A stretch of DNA of 64,000 nt from an uncultured bacterium. GTDB lineage: Bacteria; Pseudomonadota; Alphaproteobacteria; Rhodospirillales; Rhodospirillaceae. Shown piece after piece: positions 50,029 through 58,940 of the stretch (within the stretch, counting starts at the first letter, position 1; every line of letters begins with the position of its first letter). Made by a program: the position numbers and the translations under genes. The DNA lies in assembly GCA_903888485.1 (NCBI GenBank), contig CAISTS010000028.1, positions 1 to 64,000 on the forward strand. Direction: 5' to 3'. Below the pieces are notes generated by a model. It was given only the letters and a program-made list of their open reading frames with translations. It had not been told where the DNA came from and ran no database searches.

Positions 50029-50304
50029 TTAGGACCCGAGCAGGGCGATCTGGTCTTCGGCGACGACGCGTTCGCGACCGCTCGCCGTATCCTTCACCCG
50101 GTACTGGAAATTCCAGTCCTGCTCGGGAAGGAGGCGCGTGATCTGGTAAGCGCCGAGGAAATCCTTTTCGATGTCCTTCGGTTGGGGCTCTCCGGCGCGG
50201 CGCATCAGCGTCACGCTCTGCCCGACAGCAAACTTATGCTGCCGCGCTATGCGATGGGACATTGCGTCCACATTCGCTCGCCGACGAAGACTTCCTATTT
50301 TCAT
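50029..50304 (-). CDS. Small conserved-looking protein, function unknown
   Basis: It is 91 residues from ATG 50304, or 77 from ATG 50262. The core HKFAVGQSVTLMRR then AYQITRLLPEQDWNFQYRVKD and GRERVVAEDQIALL looks like a small beta-barrel; similar short proteins with a VGQ...YRVK...ERVV pattern are widespread in alphaproteobacteria with no assigned function. It lies 73 bases after the cold-shock gene and could share its transcript. Confidence 0.65.
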   Translation of the reverse strand: MKIGSLRRRANVDAMSHRIARQHKFAVGQSVTLMRRAGEPQPKDIEKDFLGAYQITRLLPEQDWNFQYRVKDTASGRERVVAEDQIALLGS

Positions 50305-50377
50305 ACCGAGCCCTTGAACCTCTTTATTGGCGAATGCAAACGCAGCGGAGCGGCGCTTGGCCGCCCCGCCCGCATCT

Positions 50378-50581
50378 TTAGGCAATTTTGAGGTTACCTG
50401 CGGAGGTCTTGCCCCGTTCGCTCTGAAGGTCATAGCTGACCTTTTGACCTTCGATGAGCTTCTGAAGGCCAGCGCGCTCAACCGCTGAAATGTGCACGAA
50501 AACGTCTTTCGAACCGTCTTCCGGCTGGATGAAGCCAAAGCCCTTTTGACCGTTGAACCACTTCACTGTTCCGTTTGCCAT
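50378..50581 (-). CDS. Cold-shock domain protein (copy 2)
   Basis: It is 67 residues from MANGTVKWFNGQKGFGFIQ, with RNP1 KGFGFIQPED and RNP2 DVFVHISAV. It shares most residues with the copy at 38045-38248. An inverted repeat CTGTAC-ACC-GTACAG (50627-50641) lies in its upstream region and could be an operator or leader hairpin. It is divergent from the DUF6065 gene. Confidence 0.95.
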   Translation of the reverse strand: MANGTVKWFNGQKGFGFIQPEDGSKDVFVHISAVERAGLQKLIEGQKVSYDLQSERGKTSAGNLKIA

Positions 50582-50860
50582 TGTATTGATTGCCTTATTT
50601 CGCCCTCTGCAAAGGGCTGGTTCCGCCTGTACACCGTACAGACGGGTCAAAATCGAAACAGAGAGGCAAGTCGGGCTCTCTATGCGCGAGGGCGGGACGA
50701 GTGCGACCTATGTCGAGCCGACACATGAATATAGGGCTTACAGCCCCCCGCCGCAAGTTAGGCAGGACGCGGATTTCCTCAGTGTTCACACGGACTTCGG
50801 TTGTCTGTGTTTTTCTTTGACGCTGCCTGTGAACCTCCTATTTTCATGCGCGGGGACTTC

Positions 50861-51649
50861 ATGGCAAAAGCGGATGACATCAACGAGGCCGAGAGCGATA
50901 AGCGCTTGCCGCTGATCGCTTATCCGATTTCGCCACTCGATATGCCGCTCATGGCCGCACCGGCCGGCCGCGCGTGGATGGAGGCGACACCCTCGCACTT
51001 CGCAAAACGCTGCCTGCCGATGTTAATCGCCAACCGCTCAGGCTGGCTCTTGGTGTCGATGCACACCTTCGCGGTGACCTGGGACGGGCGCACGGAGGCG
51101 TCGGGCTTGACGGTCAAACACCTGGAGGGCGCGCCGCCCTTCTCCGCCCACAGCCAGTTTGGGTCTGGCATCCTCACCTTCGTCATCCCGTTCCTGTTCC
51201 GCACGCCGCCGGGCGTGAACCTGCTCGTGCGCGGACCGGCGAATTTCGTCAAAGACGGTATCGCGCCGCTCGAAGGTGTCGTGGAGACGGACTGGGCCGA
51301 GGCGACCTTCACCATGAACTGGAAGATGACGCGGCCGCACAACGCCGTGACTTTCACGCGCGGCGAGCCGATCGCCATGATCGTGCCCCAGGAACGCGGC
51401 AGCCTCGAGCGCTTCGATCCCGTGGTGCGCGATATCGCCACAGACCCCGAAACCATGGCGGCCTACGTGCGCTGGGCGGAGTCACGCGAGGCGCACAACA
51501 AGGACATGCAGAATCCCGCTTCCGATGCTTACAAGCGCGGCTGGGAGCGGCACTACTTCCAAGGCATGAGCGCAACCGGCGAAGCCGTGGGCCAGTCGGC
51601 GGGCCACCAGGTGAAAGTGACGCTGAAAGACTTCGTCGAAGAAGAGTAG
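50861..51649 (+). CDS. DUF6065 family protein
   Basis: It is 262 residues from the ATG at 50861, with GGGG six bases upstream. The string FAKRCLPMLIANRSGWLLVS, FGSGILTFVIPFLFRTPPG, LLVRGPANFVKDGI and EGVVETDWAEATFTMNWKMT matches my memory of DUF6065. It has no signal peptide or membrane segment. Members often sit near 2OG-oxygenase-type or TPR genes, as here (the TPR gene converges on it with abutting stops). No activity is known. Confidence 0.75.
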   Translation: MAKADDINEAESDKRLPLIAYPISPLDMPLMAAPAGRAWMEATPSHFAKRCLPMLIANRSGWLLVSMHTFAVTWDGRTEASGLTVKHLEGAPPFSAHSQFGSGILTFVIPFLFRTPPGVNLLVRGPANFVKDGIAPLEGVVETDWAEATFTMNWKMTRPHNAVTFTRGEPIAMIVPQERGSLERFDPVVRDIATDPETMAAYVRWAESREAHNKDMQNPASDAYKRGWERHYFQGMSATGEAVGQSAGHQVKVTLKDFVEEE

Positions 51650-53434
51650 CTAGAGCCTGTCCAGCTCCGGCGGCTTTGATCCTGCCCAAGCTTTCTCGAA
51701 CAGCTTCGCGTACTCCGCTGCGGCCACGGTGTCGCCGAGCGCGGTGTGTATTTCCTTGAGCGCATAGAGCGCGTAGCCGCTGTTAGGCGCTTCTATGAGC
51801 GCGTGGCGCAAAGTTTCGGCGGCGTGCTGCGGCTTGCCGGCGCGCCAGAGCGCAACGCCCTGGGCCTGACGGACCGGGTAGTCCCAGAACGGCGGATCAC
51901 GGCACGGCATCTTGTCCTGGAATTCGGCGGCCGCACCGAAGTGCTCGGCCGCTTCCATCCACTTGCCTTCCGCCGCAGCGGCGCGGCCACGTGTGACTTC
52001 CGCTGCGATGCCGAGCAGATCGCCGAACAGACCCTCGGCTTGAGGCTTGCGGCCGGACCGCAGCTTGTCGATTTCTTTTGCCGCGGCGAGCGCACGCCGC
52101 GTGTCCTTTTGGTAGGCGTAGGCCGTGCCGCGCGCAAAGTGCCGCATGCCGACCATGTACGGACGCTTTTTGTCCTGCGGCGCAATGGCAAGCATGTCTG
52201 CCGGTGTGCCAAAACGAATGATGGGATGCAGCGCCGCAGCAGCGGAGACATCGAAGCTGTAAGCAGGCTTCTTTGCCTGAAAGGCGTTCATCACCTTGGT
52301 AAGGCGCATGGCGTTGGATTCGTCGCCCGCCATATCGGCCGCCGCGAGGGCGAAGTGCACATTGTGCTGATAGAGTCCGTCGCGATAGACCACCGTCGCT
52401 GCCGCCGGACCGTTGAGATAGGCGTCGTCAACGCTGATAGCCGCGACGTTAGTGGCCAGCGCATCCTTGTAGCGCCCCACGTTGAAGAAAGTGTGCGCCG
52501 GCATGTGCACCATGTGGCCCGCGTTGGGCATCAGCGCGGCCAGTTTGTCGGCGTAGGGAATAACCTTCTCGGGCGTCACCGAGCCATCCAGCGCATGGAT
52601 GTAAAGATGGATCGCGCCGGGATGCTCCGGGTGTGCAGCGAGCACGCCTTCAATGGCCGCAATCGCGCCGGCGAGGTAGCCGGTGGGGAACCGCCCAGTT
52701 TTGTCCCACCATCGCGACCACGGCTCGGCGTGCACGTTCATGGCCGCTTCGGCGTAAATCGCGGCGATCTCGGGATCGTTTTTGTGGACCGCGTATACCT
52801 TCGCCATGGCGTCGGCGTAGGCGATGTTGAGATCGTCGCGGCTGGCGCTCTTGTCACCGGAGTAACGCGCGGCGACCGCATCGATCAACGCCCGTTCTGA
52901 CGGCGTCGCGTTGGCCGAGAGGTCTTTTGCCTTCTGCACCGCCGCGAGCGCCGCGGGATTGTTCTCGGCGAACATGGGGCCGTTGAGGTTAGGCCCCAAC
53001 GTCAGCGCCTCGCCCCAATAGCACATGGCGCAATAGGGATCGGCGTCACGGGCGGCGCGGAACGACGCCACGGCTTCGCCCGGATTGAAGGCATAAAACA
53101 GCTTAAGGCCCTGATCGAAAAAGAACTGCGCGTCGGGCGAACGAGTGGTGACTTTGTAGCTGAGGGGGCCAAGGCCATCGAAGCGCGGGCTGCGCGCCTC
53201 GGGTTTCACCGGCTGCTCGGCTGCGATCGCCGCCTGCACAAGCGGCGATGTGCGGCGTGTGCCATCCGAGGCGCACATGGCGCGGGCGATGGCCAGCGGA
53301 TCATAGAGATCGGATACCGAAGGCGCGGCCGACATTTGGAACTTCGGTGGGGAGACGGTTTGGAATGACAGCGGGGCCATCATTCCAAAGCCCAGAGCGA
53401 CGGAGCCGAGCAGCACGTTACGGACGGTGGTCAT
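51650..53434 (-). CDS. Large secreted TPR protein with conserved CxxC and His motifs
   Basis: It is 594 residues from ATG 53434, preceded by AGGGG. The N-terminus has a hydrophobic signal segment (VLLGSVALGFGMMAPLSF). TPR-like helices cover most of the protein (FYAFNPGEAVASFRAARDADP). DPYCAMCYWGEALTLGPN holds a CxxC; GAIHLYIHALDGS and NAGHMVHMPAHTFFNVGRY hold clustered histidines. These patterns recur in a widespread uncharacterised TPR family. Metal or haem binding is an inference. Confidence 0.8.
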   Translation of the reverse strand: MTTVRNVLLGSVALGFGMMAPLSFQTVSPPKFQMSAAPSVSDLYDPLAIARAMCASDGTRRTSPLVQAAIAAEQPVKPEARSPRFDGLGPLSYKVTTRSPDAQFFFDQGLKLFYAFNPGEAVASFRAARDADPYCAMCYWGEALTLGPNLNGPMFAENNPAALAAVQKAKDLSANATPSERALIDAVAARYSGDKSASRDDLNIAYADAMAKVYAVHKNDPEIAAIYAEAAMNVHAEPWSRWWDKTGRFPTGYLAGAIAAIEGVLAAHPEHPGAIHLYIHALDGSVTPEKVIPYADKLAALMPNAGHMVHMPAHTFFNVGRYKDALATNVAAISVDDAYLNGPAAATVVYRDGLYQHNVHFALAAADMAGDESNAMRLTKVMNAFQAKKPAYSFDVSAAAALHPIIRFGTPADMLAIAPQDKKRPYMVGMRHFARGTAYAYQKDTRRALAAAKEIDKLRSGRKPQAEGLFGDLLGIAAEVTRGRAAAAEGKWMEAAEHFGAAAEFQDKMPCRDPPFWDYPVRQAQGVALWRAGKPQHAAETLRHALIEAPNSGYALYALKEIHTALGDTVAAAEYAKLFEKAWAGSKPPELDRL

Positions 53435-53444
53435 CACCCATCCC

Positions 53445-54011
53445 CTAGAGTGTCAGGCCTGAACGCTTGTCGAATTTCCACTCGCTATAGGGGCCGCGTG
53501 CATCGACCCAATGCAGAAACACTTGCGCGGCATAGGTGCCGATAAAGGCATCGCGCCAATGCGGGACGTCCATGCCGCGATAAATAGCGGCATCGCCCGG
53601 AGCAAGCGCCAGCGCAACCGGCTCGGCGTCCTTGGGCCCAAACCAGATCGGCCAGGGCGCCGGCGCGTCGTAGCCGAGGCAGAGCGTCATGCTGATCTGA
53701 CACGAAGGACGGTCGACGTGCTTGGGCAACACGTCGCCGGGACGGTAGACACGGAAATACGAATAGGTCGGTACCAGGTCGAGATCGACGATGGATCCAA
53801 CGGTGGGTGCGATGCGGGCGAGCAGCCGGTCCATGACGCGGTCGCCATAGATGGCGGGGGTGCCGGGCACCTGTTTGTCCTCGGAGAACGCGGACTTGTC
53901 CTGCGCGCGCCCGAGAGCGTGGCGCAGCAGCTTGCCGCACAGCTCCTCGTCGAGGAACCGCGGCAGCACGCTGTAGCCCTGGGCCTGAAAGTCGCGCTTG
54001 GGGTCAGACAT
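53445..54011 (-). CDS. 2OG-Fe(II) oxygenase-like protein
   Basis: It is 188 residues, cytoplasmic. YFRVYRPGDVLPKHVDRPSCQ gives an HxD iron-binding pair and DVPHWRDAF gives the distal His; an Arg downstream could hold 2-oxoglutarate. The fold resembles prolyl-hydroxylase-like dioxygenases. The substrate is unknown. It is followed by the secreted TPR gene after 10 bases, so the two are likely cotranscribed. Confidence 0.7.
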   Translation of the reverse strand: MSDPKRDFQAQGYSVLPRFLDEELCGKLLRHALGRAQDKSAFSEDKQVPGTPAIYGDRVMDRLLARIAPTVGSIVDLDLVPTYSYFRVYRPGDVLPKHVDRPSCQISMTLCLGYDAPAPWPIWFGPKDAEPVALALAPGDAAIYRGMDVPHWRDAFIGTYAAQVFLHWVDARGPYSEWKFDKRSGLTL

Positions 54012-54040
54012 GCACCGATCATAGGTCCACGCGGACAAAA

Positions 54041-54068
54041 AAAAGAGGGGGATTTCTCCCCCTCTTTT
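54041..54068. terminator. Bidirectional rho-independent terminator
   Basis: AAAAGAGGGGGA (54041-54052), loop TTTC, TCCCCCTCTTTT (54057-54068), with a longer A-run on the left. Reading minus it gives a perfect stem followed by eight T, ending the TonB receptor transcript; it separates that gene from the oxygenase downstream. Confidence 0.92.
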
Positions 54069-54090
54069 CGTCGTTCAACCTGTTGGACGA

Positions 54091-57033
54091 TTACATCTTG
54101 AAGCGAACACCCGCGCGGAAGACGCGGCCCAGGATGTCGTACAGGGCCGAGTTCGCGGTGTACACGATGTACGGGATGTTGCGGTAACCAACCTGCGCCG
54201 GATCGGTGTTGAAGATATTGCGCACGTTCATGAACGCATCCATCTGCACATCGTCGCCGACGGTGAAGCGATAGTTCAAGCCGACGTCGAAGTAACGATA
54301 GCCCTTGATGAAGTTGTAGTTGGCGGTTTCACGCTGCGGGGTCGAGGTCGGGCAGCCTGTGGTGCAGACGATATAGTTGTTGTTGTACGTGCCCGAGCTC
54401 ATCTGGCGCATGGTCAGCGAGACGTTGAGCGGATCGAGCGCGTAGGACAACGTGGTCGACAGGCGCCAGTCGGGTGGGCCACCGCCATCGTTCTGACCGA
54501 CGGTCTGCGTCCGCACCGCGCCTGGGAATCCCGGGTTCGTGTAGTTGCGCAGATACAGGGTCGCGTTGCCGTGCAGCATGAAGCTGCCGGCAAAGCCCTC
54601 GACCAGATCCTCGCCGTCCCAACGATAGGTGCCTTCGAAGTCGATACCCTTGGTGCTCTGGGTCGCGATGTTGATGCTCGAGGTCTGAATCTGGACGATC
54701 TGACCGATCGTCGTGTACGGCGCAACGCCGGTCGGCGCTTGGCGGGTAATGAACTGGCAGAGGTCCGGCCGCGCGTTCGAGAAGCACAGATCGACCGTGG
54801 CTTGCGCCGAGATCGGACCGATCGCGTCCTTCAGGCTGATGTCCCAGTAGTCGGCCGACACGGTGAGATTCGGTGCAAAGGACGGCGCGAGCACGACGCC
54901 GAGACCGACGGTGTCAGCCTTTTCCGGCTTAAGAAGCGCGTTGCCGACCGCGAGACCGCGATACTGCGGCGAGGAGCCGTTGAACGGATCAAGCGGCAGG
55001 TTGACCTGGCTGCCGGTGCCGGCGGCAAACAGCTCGTTCAGGTTCGGCGCGCGGATGTCGCGCGAACGCGTCACACGGAACTTTACGTCCGGGATCGGCG
55101 TGAAGGTCGTACCGACCTTCCACGTGACGACGAAGCCCGACGTGGAGTAGTCGGTCAGACGCACCGCGCCGTTGAAGTCCCACTGATCGGCCCAGCTTTC
55201 ACCCTTAGCGAGCGGAATGACCGTCTCGAAGGCGGCTTCCTTGACGGAGACCTTGCCGTTGAGCGGCTTGTAGTTGCCGCCGAACCAATTGGTCGCCTGG
55301 GACTGCGCGTCGACGATGCTCTTCACCTTCTCCTCGCGGTAAGCAAGGTTCGCCGAGACCGAGACCGGACCGGCCCAGATGTCGAAAGCCTCGCCGCCGA
55401 CGGTGGCTTCCCAGACGTTCTGGGTGGGCTTCTGGTAGGTGTAAGATGTGCCGACGAGCCAAGCGCGGCCGGCATCGGTGTTGACGTTCTCGCCGAACAG
55501 GTTCCACGGCACGCAGCCGGGAACATCGTTGGTGGTGACGGCGTCACCGTTCACGCGGCAGACGATCTGGCCGTTGGTGTTGCGAATGGCGTCGGTGGCG
55601 AGCGCGAAGCGGTCACGCATTGTCGTGTTGTTGACGTTGACCGAGCTGCGGCTGAAGCCGTTCTGGAAATACGCGTCCCAGGTCCACTCCTTGCCGAAAG
55701 CGCCGAAGTGACCGTTGGCGCCGATCACATGGCGATTCACCATGCGGGTGTTGTCGGAGAATGTCGTCGGCAGGTCGAAGTTATAGCTGCCGAGGGTCAG
55801 GCCGGTGAGGCCGAGCGTTGTCATACGCGCGCGCACGACGTCCGGGATGAAGGCGTTATCGGCCTTGATCGCGTTCGGACCGCTGGCGGCGTTGCCGGGC
55901 TGGAACTGCACGAAGGACTGGCCCTTAGTGCGGCCGCTGCCCCACGACACGGAAGCGAATACCGTGACGTTGTCGCTGACGTCGTACTGAGCGCGCACGT
56001 AGAGGTTTTGGCGCGATTCCATCGGGTCGAGCGAATTCATGCGCTCGTGAACGTCGGTGTACTGCCAGTCGCCGCCGTGCATGGACGGGTCAAACACGAC
56101 ATCGCCGTAGTTCAGCTGATTCACCGAACCGCCGGGACCGAAATACGTACCCTTCAGCGGGCCGTTGACGACGATGCCACCCGGCGTGCCGTTCGAGTTG
56201 CCGACGCGGTCCGGGAACCAGAGCAAGCGCGGTAGGCCATTGGTGGCGGTGTAGGCGGGGTTGGTGATCCAGCCCACGCCCGTGAAGGCCCAATCACGCG
56301 ACGGGCCGTCGTAGACGCCGGCCTTGTAGACCTGCTCGCCCGACATAATGACGTGACCGCGGCCGTTCGAGAACGGGAAGCCGCCCGAAAGCGCGATCTT
56401 GTAGTTCTCGTTGTCGAGGTACGAGGTCACGCCACCGGAGATTTCACCTTTGAAACCGGTGTACTCCTTATCGAGGACGAAGTTGACGACGCCCGAGACG
56501 GCGTCCGATCCGTACACGGCCGAGGCGCCGCCGGTGACCACTTCGACGCGGGAGACGAGCTGCTGCGGCAGCGCGTTGATGTCGACCGCGCCGGTCAGCA
56601 GCGAGCCGACCGAGCGCTGGCCATCGAGCAGCACCAGCGTGCGGGTCGCACCGAGGTTGCGCAGGTTGAGGGTCGAGACGCCGGCCGTGCCGGGGCTGAT
56701 GCCGTTCTGGCCCGTGCTGGGCGAGGCCGAGCCTGCGAACACCGGCATGGTGTTGACGAACTCGGCGATGTTGTTCGTGGCGGACGCTTCGATGGCGGCG
56801 GTGTCGACGACCGACAGCGGGGTGGGGGCTTCGTAACCTTCGCGGACGATGCGCGAGCCGGTGACGATAACTTCACCGAGATCTTCTTCAGCGGCCTGTG
56901 GGGCGTTTTGCTCGGCCGCGTAAGCGGCGTAGGGCGCGCTCATTGCGGCAGCGGCCAGGGCCAGCGCACTCACGGTCGACAGCGCGCGCTGATGTAAGCG
57001 GCGGGCATTGTGCTGGATAGTTGTGGGTTTCAT
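54091..57033 (-). CDS. TonB-dependent outer membrane receptor
   Basis: It is 980 residues from ATG 57033 (GGGAGGGAAC upstream). A signal peptide ends near AAYAAEQ. The plug domain has the TonB-box-like EVIVTGSRI, LRNLGATRTLVLLDGQRSV and VVTGGASAVYGSDAVSGVVNF, the last being a conserved receptor signature; the 22-strand barrel follows, with CRVNGDAVTTNDVPGCVPWN in an external loop. The terminal FRAGVRFKM lacks a final aromatic. The substrate is not evident; no siderophore or sugar genes flank it. Confidence 0.93.
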   Translation of the reverse strand: MKPTTIQHNARRLHQRALSTVSALALAAAAMSAPYAAYAAEQNAPQAAEEDLGEVIVTGSRIVREGYEAPTPLSVVDTAAIEASATNNIAEFVNTMPVFAGSASPSTGQNGISPGTAGVSTLNLRNLGATRTLVLLDGQRSVGSLLTGAVDINALPQQLVSRVEVVTGGASAVYGSDAVSGVVNFVLDKEYTGFKGEISGGVTSYLDNENYKIALSGGFPFSNGRGHVIMSGEQVYKAGVYDGPSRDWAFTGVGWITNPAYTATNGLPRLLWFPDRVGNSNGTPGGIVVNGPLKGTYFGPGGSVNQLNYGDVVFDPSMHGGDWQYTDVHERMNSLDPMESRQNLYVRAQYDVSDNVTVFASVSWGSGRTKGQSFVQFQPGNAASGPNAIKADNAFIPDVVRARMTTLGLTGLTLGSYNFDLPTTFSDNTRMVNRHVIGANGHFGAFGKEWTWDAYFQNGFSRSSVNVNNTTMRDRFALATDAIRNTNGQIVCRVNGDAVTTNDVPGCVPWNLFGENVNTDAGRAWLVGTSYTYQKPTQNVWEATVGGEAFDIWAGPVSVSANLAYREEKVKSIVDAQSQATNWFGGNYKPLNGKVSVKEAAFETVIPLAKGESWADQWDFNGAVRLTDYSTSGFVVTWKVGTTFTPIPDVKFRVTRSRDIRAPNLNELFAAGTGSQVNLPLDPFNGSSPQYRGLAVGNALLKPEKADTVGLGVVLAPSFAPNLTVSADYWDISLKDAIGPISAQATVDLCFSNARPDLCQFITRQAPTGVAPYTTIGQIVQIQTSSINIATQSTKGIDFEGTYRWDGEDLVEGFAGSFMLHGNATLYLRNYTNPGFPGAVRTQTVGQNDGGGPPDWRLSTTLSYALDPLNVSLTMRQMSSGTYNNNYIVCTTGCPTSTPQRETANYNFIKGYRYFDVGLNYRFTVGDDVQMDAFMNVRNIFNTDPAQVGYRNIPYIVYTANSALYDILGRVFRAGVRFKM

Positions 57034-57360
57034 GTTCCCTCCCAATCATTAAGGTATGTTGTGTTTGTGGCGCGGCACTCGCGCGGCTGGCGGCCCTTGG
57101 CACGCCTTGCCGCCGCCGCGAAAAAAGGCGGCGCGACTTGGTCAGTCGGTCTTGAAAGCTCCCTCGATTCCCCGATGCGGCCTCCGTGGCCGCTGCGGCG
57201 GTACGCTACGCGAGATGCCCGTTTTCGTTCAACCCGCAAATGGAATTCTGGAAGCTGGGGAAACCGTTTGCGGTTTAGGGTGGCGGGAAAAGCACAGTTA
57301 GGTCTCGAAACTTAGTTGGATGTTTGGCAAGACGCCGGAGCACATATAAATAGCCTGCTA
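57034..57360. other. Upstream region of the TonB receptor gene
   Basis: About 325 bases with no gene. It holds a GC hairpin (CGCCGCC 57111-57117 with GGCGGCG 57127-57133 around an A-rich loop) and, at its far end, the AT-rich palindrome copy 2. No clear -35/-10 pair could be chosen. Confidence 0.6.
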
Positions 57361-57365
57361 TTAAT
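57346..57365. repeat. 20-base AT-rich palindrome (copy 2)
   Basis: ATAAATAG-CCTG-CTATTAAT, arms matching at 7 of 8 positions, overlapping the serine hydrolase stop codon (57361-57363). Its left part ATATAAATAG and right part CTATT are identical to copy 1 at 45454-45475. Confidence 0.6.
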
Positions 57366-58230
57366 ACACCTGTCCTTCCAACCCGAGCATATCGAGCGCC
57401 CTTGTTTCGCATGCCCCTTCGCGTGTTTCGTCGCTGAACACCGCCGCCGTACGCCCCGTGGCGAGCGCGTGGTAAACCGCACCCACACTACCCGGCCCAC
57501 CCGCCGAATGGCCGATGACGCCGAGCTTGCGATCAACCATGACGCCAAGACCATAGCCCGGTGCGCGCCACGGACGGCCCGACGTATCTACAGTGAGTGC
57601 ACAAGCGTCCACCAACGCCGCGCGCGCAGCCGGCGTCAGCACCGCGCCGGTCATGATGGCGTGCAAGGCCCGCGCGGCTTCACAGACAGGTCCGACGACG
57701 CAACCGTGATAGACCCAGCCCGGATGATAGCTGCGGCCACGGCCGAAGACCGTCGCAGCCATGTCGGCCCGTGTGCGCGCGAGGCGCGCCGACAGGCCCA
57801 GCGGCGCCAGGACAATTTCATGCAACAGATCGGCGAGGCCTTTGCCGGTGACTGCCTCGAGATGACGGCGCAAAATCAGGTAGCCGACGTTGGAGTATTC
57901 CCAGCCGGTATCCGGCGTGAATAAAAGCGCGTCGGCCCTGACGCGGCTCAAGAGCTCCGCATCTGCCCAGGGCGCGGCATCGCGATCAACGGCCTGGTGA
58001 TACTCAGCCATGCCGCCGTAGTCCGGCACGCCGGAACGGTTCTGCAAAAGCTGGCGCGCGGTATACGGCTTGCCCGCCATCACGGCATCGAGGTCGAGCC
58101 GCCCCTGTTCCGCAAGACACAGCGCGAGCGCGGCTATGAGGGTCTTGGAGAAGCTCCACCAGGGTACCAGGGCATCGGACGCACCGCTTTCGAGCGCACC
58201 TGTTGCATCGACACTGGCGTGAAACTGCAT
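57361..58230 (-). CDS. Serine hydrolase of the beta-lactamase/PBP class C fold
   Basis: It is 289 residues. WWSFSKTLIAALAL has the SxxK nucleophile, WEYSNVGYLIL the YxN motif, and VIGHSAGGPGSVG the third-box HxG. Members include esterases, D-peptidases and class C beta-lactamases. It has no signal peptide, so a periplasmic beta-lactamase is unlikely. It follows the glutamine amidotransferase by 2 bases and so is the last gene of the secA-led run. Confidence 0.85.
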   Translation of the reverse strand: MQFHASVDATGALESGASDALVPWWSFSKTLIAALALCLAEQGRLDLDAVMAGKPYTARQLLQNRSGVPDYGGMAEYHQAVDRDAAPWADAELLSRVRADALLFTPDTGWEYSNVGYLILRRHLEAVTGKGLADLLHEIVLAPLGLSARLARTRADMAATVFGRGRSYHPGWVYHGCVVGPVCEAARALHAIMTGAVLTPAARAALVDACALTVDTSGRPWRAPGYGLGVMVDRKLGVIGHSAGGPGSVGAVYHALATGRTAAVFSDETREGACETRALDMLGLEGQVY

Positions 58231-58232
58231 CG

Positions 58233-58937
58233 CTATATCTTAAGCGCGTCCAGCCATTCGTTGAAGAGACGCGCGCCCTGGTGCTCAAGGGCCGCGCCAT
58301 ACCGGCGGGTATCATCGCGCAGATGGCGCACACTGACGTGCGCCGCGCCCATCTCAACCGCATGGCCGACGAACCACTTTTCGAGGTCGTGCGCGCGCAC
58401 CTCGGGATGACATTGAAAAGCGAGCGTCGCTTTTCCCCACGTAAAAGCCTGGTGGGGGCACACTTCGGTACCCGCGAGCAGCGTGGCACCTTCAGGCAGG
58501 TCGAAGGTGTCGCCGTGCCAGTGGAACATGAAGGCATGTTCAGCAGCGACGTGGCGTAGGGGCGAGGCCACCCCCGCGGCGGTGAGCATCAAAGGCTTCC
58601 AGCCGATCTCTTTCTCAGGGCCGGGATAGACCGCTGCGCCGAGGGCGCGGGCGATAAGCTGGGCGCCGAGGCACAAACCCAACGTCGGTCTATCGGCCGC
58701 AAGCCGTGCCTTGATGAAGGCAAGCTCTGGGTTCAGGAACGGATAGAGGTGCTCTTCATAAGCGCCGATGGGTCCGCCGAGTACAACCAGCAGATCGGGC
58801 GCCAGCGGATCGAGCGGCTTCCAGTCAGTAACCGGTGCTTCAACGTAGTCGAGGGTCCAGCCACGCTGGGCGAAGAGCCCTTCGAGGATGCCGGCATCCT
58901 CGAAGGCCACATGACGCAGCGCGGTGACCTTAACCAC
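58233..58937 (-). CDS. Class I glutamine amidotransferase-like protein
   Basis: It is 234 residues. The nucleophile Cys is in LGLCLGAQLIARALG, the His in LAFQCHPEVRA, and the oxyanion region in VVLGGPIGAYEEHLYPFL. It is a stand-alone domain without a synthetase partner, similar to the GuaA-like YfeJ/glutamine-hydrolase group. The acceptor is unknown. It starts 3 bases after the secA stop. Confidence 0.88.
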   Translation of the reverse strand: MVKVTALRHVAFEDAGILEGLFAQRGWTLDYVEAPVTDWKPLDPLAPDLLVVLGGPIGAYEEHLYPFLNPELAFIKARLAADRPTLGLCLGAQLIARALGAAVYPGPEKEIGWKPLMLTAAGVASPLRHVAAEHAFMFHWHGDTFDLPEGATLLAGTEVCPHQAFTWGKATLAFQCHPEVRAHDLEKWFVGHAVEMGAAHVSVRHLRDDTRRYGAALEHQGARLFNEWLDALKI

Positions 58938-58940
58938 AGG

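Noticed and set aside
57361-58230. Serine hydrolase as an antibiotic-resistance beta-lactamase
   Set aside because: It lacks a signal peptide and sits in a housekeeping run; the SxxK fold is shared by many esterases and peptidases.
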